Counted from the first letter of the stretch, positions 33,445-42,172 are shown. The stretch: 64,000 nt of DNA from Candidatus Woesearchaeota archaeon CG10_big_fil_rev_8_21_14_0_10_44_13 (GCA_002762985.1 PCXZ01000003.1:1-64000); one strand, 5' to 3'. Notes: generated by a model not told the origin, from the sequence alone. Translations and numbers: made by a program.

Positions 33445-33651
33445 ATGAAAAAACTTGAATTCAATGTTGAAGGCATGCACTGCAGGAGCTGCGGCATGAT
33501 AATAGAGGAGAACCTGAAGGATATCGGTGTTGACAAAGCAGAGGTATCGCAGGAAAAAGGCAGGGTCATCGTGACATTCGATGAAAGCAAGGTGAATCCT
33601 GCCCAGATAAGGAAGGCCATAGAGAAAGACGGCTATAAGATCAAGAAATAG
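33445..33651 (+). CDS. copZ: Copper chaperone (HMA domain), CopZ-like
   Basis: 68 residues, one heavy-metal-associated ferredoxin-like domain. The metal motif GMHCRSCG has C13 and C16; the rest fits (VDKAEVSQEKGRVIVTFDES, then IRKAIEKDGYKIKK). It would bind Cu(I) in the cytoplasm and pass it to the HMA domains of CopA (36295-38490) or the SafE fusion just downstream. Strong GGAGG ribosome-binding site. First gene of the copper operon. Confidence 0.88.
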   Translation: MKKLEFNVEGMHCRSCGMIIEENLKDIGVDKAEVSQEKGRVIVTFDESKVNPAQIRKAIEKDGYKIKK

Positions 33652-33675
33652 GAAAAACAACAGGAGAAAAACAAA

Positions 33676-35172
33676 ATGAGCGGAAAGATAATAACAAAAG
33701 GATTCATCGCAGAGGGCATGACATGCACTTCATGCGAGAAGGTAATAGAAAGGCAGGCTTTCAAGGTCAAAGGGGTCAAGAGCATAAAGATAGACTACTC
33801 CACACAGGAAGGCACTGTAACATTCGACAGCGCAAGGACAGACATTGACACGATCCTGAGCAGGATAGAGGAGAAAGGATACACCTGCTATATACTGAAA
33901 GAACCCGGGCAATCTGGGCAGAGCAGCAATTCCAGCAATCCCCTCGGATGGGTATTCTGGCTGATAGGCCTGTTCATTGCAGGTTATTTCATACTCAAGC
34001 TTGTCGAGGGGATAAATCTTCCCGAAATAAGCCAGAACATGGGGTATGGGCTGTTGTTCGTCGTGGGGCTTCTCACAGGATTCCACTGCGTAGCAATGTG
34101 CGGCGGTTTTGTTGTCTCATACACGGCAAAAGACGCCAAAGAAGGAAGAAAACCCCATATGTCGCATTTTATGTACGGCCTGGGGAAGGTCATCTCTTAT
34201 ACAGTCATAGGCGCATTGTTCGGCCTTCTGGGGTCCATAATAGCATTCACGCCTTTCATGAGAGGGGTAGCAGGAGTGATAGCAGGATTGTTCCTCATAC
34301 TGTTCGGGCTTAACATGCTCAATGTGTTCCCTGCGCTTAGGAAGATACAGTTCAGGACGCCTAAGTTCATAGCCAAATTTGTGGGAGAAGAGACAAGAGA
34401 GAGCTCAAGCCCGCTTGTGATAGGGCTATTGAACGGCCTCATGATAGCATGCGGCCCATTGCAGGCGATGTATGTGATGGCAGCAGGCACAGGCAGCATG
34501 ATCGAAGGAGCGAAACTGCTGTTCGTTTTCGGCCTGGGCACACTTCCTGTCATGCTCGGCTTCGGCTATCTGACAACATTCATCTCAAGCAAGATGACAC
34601 ATAAGATACTGAAGGCATCAGGCATAATAGTCATAATACTTGGAGCGATAATGCTCAACAGAGGCCTGGCATTGGCCGGCACGGGCTATGATTTCGGGAG
34701 CATACTGGCTGCCGTTTCAATAAGCCAAGGAGGCCTGGATTCAGGTGCAGATTCATCAGGGACAAACAACCTAAATAACATCGCAGTACAGAAAGACGGC
34801 TATCAGGAGATAAGGATGGATGTCACAGCAAGAGGATGGGAGCCTGACAAGTTCGTCCTTAAGACAGGCGTTCCTGTAAGATGGATAATAAACGGTAAGC
34901 TCATCACAGGATGCAATAATGCGATAATTGTTCCGAAGTACGGCCTCAACTTCAAGATAAAGCCAGGGGAGCAGGTCATCGAATTTACGCCGACAGCATC
35001 AGGCACTATACCCTGGAGCTGCTGGATGGGGATGATAAGAGGGACATTCATAGTGAAGGATGACATAACAAACAGCGCTGATGTGCAAAAGGAACTGAAC
35101 ACAGTCCAGACACCTAAAGGGGGCTCTTGCGGCATGGCTGGCGGAAGCTGCTCATGCGGCGGAGCAAGATGA
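33676..35172 (+). CDS. HMA-SafE-cupredoxin fusion membrane protein
   Basis: 498 residues in three parts. Residues 7-74: HMA domain with C17-x2-C20. Residues about 90-335: 7-8 membrane segments of the TauE/SafE/UreH-like (DsbD-related) family, with the conserved TGFHCVAMCGG at 134-144 and IACGPLQAMY at 257-266. Residues about 370-462: a cupredoxin with C413, C449 and M451/M453 as likely copper ligands, and a Cys/Gly-rich end (SCGMAGGSCSCGG). The layout suggests copper taken from the cytoplasm, moved or its thiols reduced through the membrane, and bound outside. The transport direction is inference. Confidence 0.8.
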   Translation: MSGKIITKGFIAEGMTCTSCEKVIERQAFKVKGVKSIKIDYSTQEGTVTFDSARTDIDTILSRIEEKGYTCYILKEPGQSGQSSNSSNPLGWVFWLIGLFIAGYFILKLVEGINLPEISQNMGYGLLFVVGLLTGFHCVAMCGGFVVSYTAKDAKEGRKPHMSHFMYGLGKVISYTVIGALFGLLGSIIAFTPFMRGVAGVIAGLFLILFGLNMLNVFPALRKIQFRTPKFIAKFVGEETRESSSPLVIGLLNGLMIACGPLQAMYVMAAGTGSMIEGAKLLFVFGLGTLPVMLGFGYLTTFISSKMTHKILKASGIIVIILGAIMLNRGLALAGTGYDFGSILAAVSISQGGLDSGADSSGTNNLNNIAVQKDGYQEIRMDVTARGWEPDKFVLKTGVPVRWIINGKLITGCNNAIIVPKYGLNFKIKPGEQVIEFTPTASGTIPWSCWMGMIRGTFIVKDDITNSADVQKELNTVQTPKGGSCGMAGGSCSCGGAR

Positions 35173-35220
35173 ACACAGAACAATGAGAGATAAGACGACA
35201 AAAGATGAGGTAAGATTGCA

Positions 35221-35748
35221 ATGAGCGGATGCCATAAACATAACAATGCCGACCAAGGAAAGAAGACAAGCCCTCTTCTACTAGCCATCGGAGTGATTGT
35301 GGTCCTGGCCTTGATTTTTTTTGTCAGGAATCAGGGAAAAGATGATGGTAGAAGCATACAGCAGATATCTGTGGAAACAGAAAAATCTGCGGCAGCAGGA
35401 AACAGCAGTGATTATGTGAGGATCCCCCTGTCCGAACTGTCATCAACACTGAAAAAGTACACCTATGATGTGAATGGTGTGCAGGTGAGATTCTTTGCCG
35501 TTTTAGGCAGCGACGGCAAGGCCAGGACAGCGATTGATGCCTGCGATGTCTGCGGAGGATACGGCTATATCCAGGAAGGAGGAGATGTCTCATGCAAAAA
35601 ATGCGGAAGATCCTTCGGCATAGATGATATAGGCACAAAAAACACGCCTGGAGGATGCTGGCCGAGCTATCTTGCGAACTCTGTCGATGGGGATTATGTT
35701 TCCATAGGCAAAAAGGACCTCGAAAAAGCAGCCAGCAGGTTCGCATGA
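35221..35748 (+). CDS. DUF2318 membrane-anchored Cys-rich protein
   Basis: 175 residues; N-terminal anchor about 18-36 after a short Cys/His-rich leader (MSGCHKHN). The DUF2318 core carries C108-x2-C111 (ACDVCGG), C125-x2-C128 (SCKKCGRSFG) and C146 in NTPGGCWPSYL. The family occurs in Ftr-type iron/copper systems and is thought to bind metal or heme-like cofactors outside the membrane. It follows the SafE fusion, so it likely works with it in metal handling or electron transfer. Confidence 0.82.
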   Translation: MSGCHKHNNADQGKKTSPLLLAIGVIVVLALIFFVRNQGKDDGRSIQQISVETEKSAAAGNSSDYVRIPLSELSSTLKKYTYDVNGVQVRFFAVLGSDGKARTAIDACDVCGGYGYIQEGGDVSCKKCGRSFGIDDIGTKNTPGGCWPSYLANSVDGDYVSIGKKDLEKAASRFA

Positions 35749-35840
35749 AGATTTTGCAGATCCTCGCTCCTGACCATTCGTCTAAAAGGAAATAATCAAG
35801 ATACAATAACTTAAACGATTAATGACCAGAAATTCATAAA

Positions 35841-35867
35841 GTTTAAATAGTTGAACGAGTTTTCAAC
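35841..35867 (+). promoter_or_regulatory. TATA box and operator-like palindrome of ArsR gene
   Basis: GTTTAAATAG (35841-35850) is a TATA box. It abuts the perfect inverted repeat GTTGAA-CGAGTT-TTCAAC (35850-35867), which ends 4 bases before ATG 35872. A repressor bound here would cover the transcription start, the usual ArsR arrangement. Confidence 0.6.
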
Positions 35868-35871
35868 CATT

Positions 35872-36216
35872 ATGGCAGAGATAGACAGGAGGATAACACA
35901 GTTTTTTTCGGCACTTGCCGACGAAACAAGGCTTAAGATACTCTTGAGCATCTTAGACAAGCCAAAGACTGTGAATGATATTTACAGCGAGGTAGGCAGG
36001 GAGAATATGACCTTGTCAGCCATATCCCATCAATTGAGGCAGATGAATGATATGGGCATGGTCGCATATGAGAAAAAAGGAAGGGAGAGGCACTTCAGGC
36101 TGTCAGACAATTTTTGCTGGTGCATACTGAGAAGCGCCATGTCACATTTCGGATCAAAGGCAAAATGCGAGGAATGCTCAAAAAAGCTGAGGATAAAAAA
36201 CAGCAAGATAAGATGA
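35872..36216 (+). CDS. ArsR-family metal-responsive repressor
   Basis: 114 residues from ATG 35872 (MAEIDRRITQFFSALADETR); an upstream in-frame start at 35851 would lie within the operator. ArsR fold: FFSALADETRLKILLSILDK, TLSAISHQLRQMNDMGMVAY (recognition helix) and wing KKGRERHFRLSD. C-terminal cysteines (FCWCIL and AKCEECSKK) are candidate metal ligands. It immediately precedes CopA, so copper or related soft metal is the likely inducer. Promoter palindrome at 35850-35867. Confidence 0.85.
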   Translation: MAEIDRRITQFFSALADETRLKILLSILDKPKTVNDIYSEVGRENMTLSAISHQLRQMNDMGMVAYEKKGRERHFRLSDNFCWCILRSAMSHFGSKAKCEECSKKLRIKNSKIR

Positions 36217-36228
36217 AAATATGATAAA

Positions 36229-36259
36229 AAACAATAAAAACAATAAAAACAATAAAAAA
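36229..36259 (+). repeat. Short tandem repeat, 10-base unit
   Basis: Three copies of AACAATAAAA lie between the ArsR stop and the CopA ribosome-binding site (GGGAGGAAAAATC before ATG 36295). Replication slippage here would alter spacing within the operon leader; no other role is visible. Confidence 0.5.
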
Positions 36260-36294
36260 TACATAATGGACATACCTTAACGGGAGGAAAAATC

Positions 36295-38490
36295 ATGAAA
36301 AAAATAAATCTGCATATAACTGGCATGCACTGCGCAAGCTGCGCTTTGATAATAAGCAAGCACCTGACGAAAACAGACGGCGTCAAAGAGGCGAATGTGA
36401 ATTTCTCCACTTCAAAGGCGACCGTCTCTTTTGATGAGACAAAGGTCCTGGAGAGCCAGATTCTGGAGATAGTGAAGAATGCGGGCTATGGCGCAGCGAT
36501 CCTCACCCTGGGAAAAGATGATGCTCAAAAGCAGGCAGAGATGCAGAAAGCAGAGATTAAGGACGCAAAACTCATGTTCCTCATCAGCCTTTTGTTCGCA
36601 TTCCCTGCATTCATAATAGGCATGGTCCTTATGTGGATAGGGGTGGAGGTGCCTTATAAGGTGTATATCCTGTGGGCATTATCAACGCCCGTCCAGTTCT
36701 TCGTAGGATGGAGATTCTACAAAGGCACATGGCATTCCCTCAAGAATTTTTCAGCGAGCATGGATACATTGATAGCTGTAGGCACGAGCGCTGCATATTT
36801 CTTCAGCATATATGTCGTGCTGTTCAATCCAATACTCGACCAGTATTTCGAGGTATCCGCAATACTGATAACATTCGTCATGCTGGGAAAATACCTTGAG
36901 ATGAGGGCAAAGGAGAAGACATCTGATGCGATAAAGAAACTCATGGACCTTTCGCCGAAGATAGCGACAGTCATAAGGAATAATATCGAGATGCAGATAA
37001 AGGTCGACGATGTAGTCGAAGGGGATATCATAATCGTGAAGCCAGGCGAGAAGATCCCTGTGGACGGGAAGATAATAGAAGGGATGTCTTCTGTCGATGA
37101 AAGCATGATAACAGGCGAAAGCATACCTGTCGAGAAGAAGAAAGGGGATCTTGTTGTAGGAGCGACGATAAACAAGAACGGAAGCTTCAGGTTCACTGCG
37201 ACAAAGGTCGGAGAGAACACGACTCTTGCGCATATAATCAAGCTGATAGAGGAAGCGCAGGGCAAGAAGGCGCCCATACAGAGGTTTGCTGATGCTGTCT
37301 CTGCATATTTTGTGCCCGTTGTCATACTGCTTGCGATAATCACATTCTTGGTGTGGCTTGTTGTGTTGGGAAAAGGGGTATCTTTCGCGCTTATCGCAGG
37401 GGTTTCTGTGCTTGTGATAGCATGCCCATGCGCACTTGGCCTTGCGACACCGACTGCGATAATGGTAGGCACTGGAAAAGGCGCAAAAGAGGGAGTATTG
37501 ATCAAAGGAGGAGATGCCCTTGAGACTGCCCATAAGGTAAAGCATGTCATATTCGACAAGACCGGAACAATAACAAAAGGCATGCCAGAGGTGACAGATA
37601 TCATCCCTCTAAGCAAAGAAAGCCCAGACTCATTGCTTCAGATCGGAGCAAGCATAGAGAAGCCATCAGAGCATCCTTTGGCTGACGCTATCGTGAAAAA
37701 GGCGAATGAGAAGAGCATATCATTAAGTTCGGCAACGAATTTCAAGGCAATATCCGGCCATGGCATTGAGGCAAAGATAAACAAGAAGCAGTATTATTTC
37801 GGGAATATGAGGCTTATGGAAAGAGAGAAGATCAAGATTGGCGACATCAAGGCAAGGGTCAATGAGCTTGAGAGCCAGGGAAAGACAGTGATGATACTCT
37901 CTGATACGAAGAAGGCCCTGGGCATGATAGCGGTCGCAGACACGATAAAAGATACATCAAAGGCTGCTGTTGAAGAGCTGAGGAGGATGGGCATAGAGGT
38001 CTACATGATTACAGGAGACAATGAAAGGACCGCAAAAGCGATTGCAGCCCAGGCAGGCATAACAAATGTTTTCTTTGAAGTGATGCCTGCGGATAAGGAG
38101 AGCTATGTGAGAAGGCTCCAGATACTCGGAAAAGTCGCGATGATAGGCGACGGCATAAACGATTCGCCTGCATTGGCGCAGGCAGACATAGGCATAGCGA
38201 TGGGCTCAGGCACAGATGTGGCTATGGAGACAGGCAACATTGTCCTGATGAGAAATGACCTCTTGGATGTGCCAAAGGCAATAAGGCTGAGCAGGAAGAC
38301 GATGTCAAAGATAAGGCAGAACATGTTCTGGGCATTGTTCTACAACATACTCGGCATACCGATCGCAGCAGGAGTGTTGTATCCATTCACAGGGTGGCTT
38401 CTGTCGCCGATAATCGCAGGCGGAGCGATGGCAATGAGCTCTGTGAGCGTAGTCAGCAACTCGCTGCTGCTGAAGTATAAGAGGATATGA
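36295..38490 (+). CDS. copA: Copper-transporting P1B-type ATPase
   Basis: 731 residues. N-terminal HMA domain with C13-x2-C16; eight membrane segments; actuator loop motif TGES in [12 protein letters not shown]; ion-site CPC at 377-379 ([16 protein letters not shown]); phosphorylation site D421-KTGT; nucleotide-binding HP ([11 protein letters not shown]) and hinge [13 protein letters not shown] with a MxxSS end ([16 protein letters not shown]) marks the Cu(I) class (CopA). It exports Cu(I) from the cytoplasm. Preceded by ArsR and GGGAGG; it receives copper from the CopZ-like chaperone. Confidence 0.95.
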   Translation: MKKINLHITGMHCASCALIISKHLTKTDGVKEANVNFSTSKATVSFDETKVLESQILEIVKNAGYGAAILTLGKDDAQKQAEMQKAEIKDAKLMFLISLLFAFPAFIIGMVLMWIGVEVPYKVYILWALSTPVQFFVGWRFYKGTWHSLKNFSASMDTLIAVGTSAAYFFSIYVVLFNPILDQYFEVSAILITFVMLGKYLEMRAKEKTSDAIKKLMDLSPKIATVIRNNIEMQIKVDDVVEGDIIIVKPGEKIPVDGKIIEGMSSVDESMITGESIPVEKKKGDLVVGATINKNGSFRFTATKVGENTTLAHIIKLIEEAQGKKAPIQRFADAVSAYFVPVVILLAIITFLVWLVVLGKGVSFALIAGVSVLVIACPCALGLATPTAIMVGTGKGAKEGVLIKGGDALETAHKVKHVIFDKTGTITKGMPEVTDIIPLSKESPDSLLQIGASIEKPSEHPLADAIVKKANEKSISLSSATNFKAISGHGIEAKINKKQYYFGNMRLMEREKIKIGDIKARVNELESQGKTVMILSDTKKALGMIAVADTIKDTSKAAVEELRRMGIEVYMITGDNERTAKAIAAQAGITNVFFEVMPADKESYVRRLQILGKVAMIGDGINDSPALAQADIGIAMGSGTDVAMETGNIVLMRNDLLDVPKAIRLSRKTMSKIRQNMFWALFYNILGIPIAAGVLYPFTGWLLSPIIAGGAMAMSSVSVVSNSLLLKYKRI

Positions 38491-38563
38491 ACCAATCGCA
38501 GATTCCCTGCGAATCTTGAGAATATACCTTAAAGCATATCAACCGAACATGTTAGGTGAAACT

Positions 38564-38791
38564 ATGAATAAAGCATTATTGCTGCCGATTACGCTTGCAG
38601 CATCATCAGCTTCAGTCTCTGCCCAATCAGGCTATGGCGGCAGCGGCTGTGGGATGATGGGTGCCGGTTATGGCGGAGTTTTTGGCAGCATCATCAGCCT
38701 GATCTACATCGCGCTTGCAGCATTCATAGTCTCAGCGATCTTCTGGCTGACATACAGGCTTTTCAACAAAGATCAGAAAAAGAAGGGATAG
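38564..38791 (+). CDS. Small Met/Gly/Cys-rich membrane protein 1
   Basis: 75 residues from ATG 38564 (MNKALLLPITLAASSASVSA, a signal peptide). A Gly/Met/Cys patch GYGGSGCGMMGAGYGG (about 24-39) precedes one membrane helix (IISLIYIALAAFIVSAIFWL) and a basic tail. The Met/Cys-rich outside patch would suit Cu(I) binding. A paralogue lies at 40899-41135 with the same helix (YLALAAFIVSGIFWLTYK). No named family. Confidence 0.65.
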   Translation: MNKALLLPITLAASSASVSAQSGYGGSGCGMMGAGYGGVFGSIISLIYIALAAFIVSAIFWLTYRLFNKDQKKKG

Positions 38792-38951
38792 GAAAAGACA
38801 ACGACTTAAACATTTGATGGCCCGGTGATTATACTTTGATTCTTGTTACCTTCTCAAAATCATAGAATTCACTTTCATAACATTTTTAAATGATCCGAAA
38901 AGACCAAACTGCACCAAAAAGATTAGATTTGCAAAAAGTAGGGGGGCAAGG

Positions 38952-39335
38952 ATGAAAATGAATAAACTGGTCTTATTTATTGTATTGATGCTATTATCTG
39001 CTGTCATCAGCGGCTGCAACAAGTCTTCACCTATAGGCAGCGTTGTCCAAGAGAACGGCGCAGATGGGGTTGTAGGGGCTGTGAAGGAGATCAATGTAAA
39101 AGCATTCCAGTTCGGATATGATCCTGATGTGATAAAAGTTAAAAAAGGGGAGAGGGTGAGGATAAACATCGATAATTCCGACGTATTGCACGGCATAAGG
39201 GTGCCTGATTTGGGACTTAGGGGAGATTATAGCCTGGAATTCACAGCAGACAAGCAGGGCGAATTCGCCTGGTATTGCACTAATATGTGCGGCCAGGGCC
39301 ATATGGGGATGAAAGGGAAGCTGATTGTGGAATAA
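38952..39335 (+). CDS. CuA-type cupredoxin lipoprotein 1
   Basis: 127 residues. Lipobox VISGC (C22), then a single cupredoxin barrel. The metal ligands match a binuclear CuA centre: H80, C109, C113, H117 and M120 in WYCTNMCGQGHMGM, the same C-x3-C-x3-H-x2-M spacing as cytochrome oxidase subunit II. No oxidase subunit I or membrane helices of subunit II are present. Likely a membrane-tethered electron carrier or copper acceptor outside the cell. A paralogue is encoded at 62431-62778 beside a ferric-reductase-like protein. Confidence 0.82.
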   Translation: MKMNKLVLFIVLMLLSAVISGCNKSSPIGSVVQENGADGVVGAVKEINVKAFQFGYDPDVIKVKKGERVRINIDNSDVLHGIRVPDLGLRGDYSLEFTADKQGEFAWYCTNMCGQGHMGMKGKLIVE

Positions 39336-39372
39336 GTTATAACACCAGGTTATAAGATATTAAGGGTGGAGC

Positions 39373-39605
39373 ATGTTAACTATTTTTGGAAGAGGGATGG
39401 TTTATTGGACAGGGATCTTAACAGCTCTTTTTTTATAGTTTCTTTTCTTGGGGGCGGCTGTGTTTATGGCAAAAGAAAGGGTGATGGTGCTATATTGGGG
39501 GATATAAGGAGAATCCACAAATATGCCGTCTGGCTGGCCCTTCTATCTTTCTTGATTCATATGGCTTTAGCAATAATATCAAACAACCTTGCTCTCTGGT
39601 TCTGA
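39373..39605 (+). pseudogene. Disrupted small membrane protein
   Basis: ATG 39373 has a good Shine-Dalgarno (GGTGGA) and opens MLTIFGRGMVYWTGILTALFL, a membrane segment, then hits TAG. The same frame continues FLFLGAAVFMAKER and stops again; another frame continues GDIRRIHKYAVWLALLSFLI to 39605. A T7 run at 39427-39433 is a likely slip site. The pieces together look like a two- or three-helix protein with a His-containing helix of the cytochrome-b561/ferric-reductase sort (weak). Either decayed or misread; it lies next to the cupredoxin gene. Confidence 0.45.
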
Positions 39606-39641
39606 ATAGGGATTCTGAATAAGGAAAATATGATAGATGCC

Positions 39642-39917
39642 CTATCCCAGCCCGAAAGAATCCACGAAATCGACCATGAGATTGTACTTGCTCAGGTAAT
39701 CGAAGCCTTTGTTCGTAAGAGAATAAGTCTTGCCCTTCTTCGTATTTTCCTCGGTAATGAACCCCTTTTCGATCAGCTCTTTCAGGTATTCATTCATCAT
39801 CTGGTGGGACAAGTTTGCCTTGTAAAGTATGTGCGTGGGTTTTATCCTTCCGTTCTTGTCCTTGATGGCATTCAGTATATCCTTGATCACCTGAAGCCTG
39901 TCTCTTTTCGCTCCCAT
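39642..39917 (-). CDS. Archaeal winged-helix DNA-binding protein
   Basis: 91 residues, the single-domain HTH_45 layout: RLQVIKDILNAIKDKNGRIK, PTHILYKANLSHQMMNEYLK (recognition helix), ELIEKGFITEENTKKGKTYS and LTNKGFDYLSKY. Often autoregulatory or plasmid/virus-like regulators in archaea. It lies 12 bases downstream of the multi-helix membrane protein on the same strand and is probably coexpressed with it. Confidence 0.82.
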   Translation of the reverse strand: MGAKRDRLQVIKDILNAIKDKNGRIKPTHILYKANLSHQMMNEYLKELIEKGFITEENTKKGKTYSLTNKGFDYLSKYNLMVDFVDSFGLG

Positions 39918-39929
39918 GTTCCTATCGTC

Positions 39930-40592
39930 TCACTTATTGATCACTATGATAAGATTTATCAGGATGAGTATGTATGCGACAAGGCCGAGCATGTGACCCA
40001 GGGCATAGAACAGGCTGTGGTTTATTGAAAATATGAAATGTATGCTTCCGAAGAGCAGGAATGCGAATGCGACAAGCACAAGCAGGGTCCTCTTCTGCTT
40101 CTTCCTTACGAATGCAACGAGATAATGTATCAGGATATATGTCAAGAGGACAGAAGACAGGAAATAGAATGTATAGAATGTGTTTGATGCGAACCATAGC
40201 AGCGCATAAGCGAGTATGAACATCAATGAGAATGTCTTCGCACATTTCGTCTTTAGGGTCATATAGACAAGGAAAAGAAGGCCTGATATGAAGAAGAACG
40301 TGTGGAAATATATGCCTAATGCATTCAGGGTGTCGATATTCGCAAGTTTCATCGCATTGCATATATCCCTGTTGAGCTCGGAGACTATCATGAAATTGAG
40401 GAAAGACTGCGCCATGTAAGATGCCGAGATGAAGATGAATGAGACCCCGAAAAGCAGGGGCTGGTTCTCTCCCGAGAGCTTGTAGACCTTGAAGGCATAT
40501 ATCGCCACGAGCAGGGTCACAAAGGCGAACAGCAGCTCAAGAAGCACATCATACCCGAAGAACCATTGCGGAATAAGATACATATGCACCAT
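39930..40592 (-). CDS. Seven-helix membrane protein, function unknown
   Basis: The start is taken at ATG 40592 (MVHMYLIPQWFFGYD); a longer frame (to 40685) adds a hydrophilic leader that overlaps the likely promoter. About 220 residues with seven hydrophobic segments (for example VLLELLFAFVTLLVAIYAF; HTFFFISGLLFLVYMTL; LLVLVAFAFLLFGSIHFIF). His residues in several helices (IYFHTFF, IHYLVAF, ALGHMLG) could hold heme or metal. Paired with a winged-helix gene. No family named. Confidence 0.65.
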   Translation of the reverse strand: MVHMYLIPQWFFGYDVLLELLFAFVTLLVAIYAFKVYKLSGENQPLLFGVSFIFISASYMAQSFLNFMIVSELNRDICNAMKLANIDTLNALGIYFHTFFFISGLLFLVYMTLKTKCAKTFSLMFILAYALLWFASNTFYTFYFLSSVLLTYILIHYLVAFVRKKQKRTLLVLVAFAFLLFGSIHFIFSINHSLFYALGHMLGLVAYILILINLIIVINK

Positions 40593-40685
40593 ACCGACGT
40601 AAAAGCACGTGTCATTTTTAAATTTTGTGAATCGATTCTCCTGATTTTCCTTTAATAATCGTTTAATAAATGATATGCGTAACAA

Positions 40686-40898
40686 CCTGCATCAATAATG
40701 CGAGGTGAGACTATGAGGTATAAGGATCCGGGGTACAATAGGCTGTTGGTGATAGACATTTATGATTTTTTTTGCTGATTTTCTTGGGTTCCCTGATGGG
40801 AGCAGGTGGTGCGGGCCTCCCTTTGGCCCCCACCATCGCCTAATCGTGGAAAAATTTAAATAAACCCCCCTCTTTTCTCTTTCATAGAGGTGATTGAT
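40686..40898 (+). promoter_or_regulatory. Intergenic region with hairpin and promoter
   Basis: A GC-rich stem (GGTGG-x3-GGGCC with GGCCCCCACC, about 40806-40833) is followed by TATA-like AAATTTAAATAAAC (40852-40865), about 34 bases before ATG 40899. A 21-codon frame at 40713 is too short and featureless to call a gene. Confidence 0.4.
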
Positions 40899-41135
40899 AT
40901 GAAAAAATATATTGTTCTGCCTTTTTTATTCGCCCTTGCCAGCACATTAGTTTCAGCTGACTGGGGGGGAATGATGGGAGATTATGGTTCTGGAGGATAT
41001 GGCATGATGGGATGGGGCGTGGGTGTTATGGGCCTGTTCGGGCTTTTGTACCTGGCATTGGCCGCTTTCATCGTGTCAGGGATATTCTGGCTGACTTATA
41101 AGTGGATTGTAAAGGATAAGGGAAGAAAGAGGTGA
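40899..41135 (+). CDS. Small Met/Gly-rich membrane protein 2
   Basis: 78 residues from ATG 40899 (MKKYIVLPFLFALASTLVSA, signal peptide); ribosome-binding site AGAGGTGA. The outside patch GGMMGDYGSGGYGMMGWGVG is Met/Gly-rich and suited to Cu(I) or heme contact; one helix follows (LLYLALAAFIVSGIFWL) with a basic end. Paralogue of 38564-38791. Its stop overlaps a possible GTG start of the next gene. Confidence 0.65.
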   Translation: MKKYIVLPFLFALASTLVSADWGGMMGDYGSGGYGMMGWGVGVMGLFGLLYLALAAFIVSGIFWLTYKWIVKDKGRKR

Positions 41136-41140
41136 AGAAT

Positions 41141-41386
41141 ATGGCGGAAAAGCTGAATTCGCTCGCATTAGGCTATTCAGCGGCTATAATAGCAGGCGCA
41201 TGCATGTTATTGCTGAGCTTGGCCGGATATTTTGGGATGTACCCCGGGGCTGTTGAGATGATGACCAATGCCCATATGTTCTACTCGCTGAGCATATTGG
41301 GGACTATAACCGGGATTATAGAAGCCGCAGTTATGGCGTTCGTGACAGGACATGTTTTCGGGAGATTATACAACAGGCTCGCTTAG
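41141..41386 (+). CDS. DUF5676-like small membrane protein
   Basis: 81 residues from ATG 41141 (ribosome-binding GGTGA); an alternative GTG at 41132 overlaps the previous stop. Two to three hydrophobic segments: SLALGYSAAIIAGACMLLLS-LAG, HMFYSLSILGTITGIIEAAV and MAFVTGHVFGRLYN. The layout resembles the DUF5676 family often found beside copper and redox membrane proteins. Cotranscribed with the Met/Gly-rich protein upstream. Confidence 0.6.
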   Translation: MAEKLNSLALGYSAAIIAGACMLLLSLAGYFGMYPGAVEMMTNAHMFYSLSILGTITGIIEAAVMAFVTGHVFGRLYNRLA

Positions 41387-41475
41387 AAAAACATCGAAAA
41401 ACAAAAAGTATATAAGCATCCTCAGCTTCATCAATCAAGATAATTTAAAAAAGGGTTGGTGTTGGGAGAAAAGAG

Positions 41476-42099
41476 ATGTTCAGAAAAAAGGTGAGTAGTA
41501 GATCATTCAGCTTGGGCATCAGCCTCAGCGCAATATTATTTTTTGTTCTATGTGCAGTCTTCTCGTCAGCAGCAGAGAGGGCAGACTATGTTGACAGGAG
41601 CGGGAAACAGATCAGCGGCCGCGAAGGCCAGACATACACCGTCGATTTCAGCGACAAGTCTTATGTAGTAAAGATAAGCAGCATAGAGGGGGATTATGTC
41701 ACAGTATATGTCGATGGCGAAGGCCCTAAAACTATAAGGGAGCAGGAGACTGCGCTCTTTGCCAGGACAAAAGAAGGCACAGCTATGAGCATCGAGGTCA
41801 TAGGCGTAAGCGGGAATTACACAAACCTCAGGATGAGGATGGTTGCAGGCATCAAGCCGGCTGAACCTGTTGTCGAATCTCCAGCGTATATAGTCGAGGA
41901 CAAAGTCCAGGCAGAAGCCAGCCAGACACAGGCAGGGACAGCTCAACAATCATACTCTGCATCAGACAAGATGATTACAGGCGTTCTTATCGCAGTCGCT
42001 TCAGTGCTTATGGTGTTTTTTGTCAGGCATTTGATGAGGAAAAAGGCCAGGACCAAGCCCAGCAGGATAATCATAAAGAAGGCTAAAAGAGGGCGATAA
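41476..42099 (+). CDS. Secreted, C-terminally anchored protein
   Basis: 207 residues: signal peptide about 10-34 (SFSLGISLSAILFFVLCAVF), a beta-rich outside domain about 40-130 (GQTYTVDFSDKSYVVKISSI ... VTVYVDGEGPKTIREQETAL), an Ala/Gln/Ser linker, and a membrane helix about 164-186 followed by a strongly basic tail (KKARTKPSRIIIKKAKRGR). The topology suggests the domain faces outside. No family recognised; last gene before the tRNA cluster. Confidence 0.65.
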   Translation: MFRKKVSSRSFSLGISLSAILFFVLCAVFSSAAERADYVDRSGKQISGREGQTYTVDFSDKSYVVKISSIEGDYVTVYVDGEGPKTIREQETALFARTKEGTAMSIEVIGVSGNYTNLRMRMVAGIKPAEPVVESPAYIVEDKVQAEASQTQAGTAQQSYSASDKMITGVLIAVASVLMVFFVRHLMRKKARTKPSRIIIKKAKRGR

Positions 42100-42172
42100 T
42101 TCTTGTTCTTTTTTTATTGATACCAAAAACTATATAAAGCAAAATCGAAAAAAAGCCATTTAAGGCATATAT

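Noticed and set aside
34803-35288. 161-codon minus-strand frame over the SafE fusion 3' end
   Set aside because: Antisense shadow of a gene with clear HMA, SafE and cupredoxin domains.
36717-37616. Long minus-strand frames inside the CopA gene
   Set aside because: Shadow frames produced by codon bias of the ATPase gene; no motifs.
40713-40778. 21-codon frame MRYKDPGYNRLLVIDIYDFF
   Set aside because: Too short, no overlap or promoter spacing to support it.
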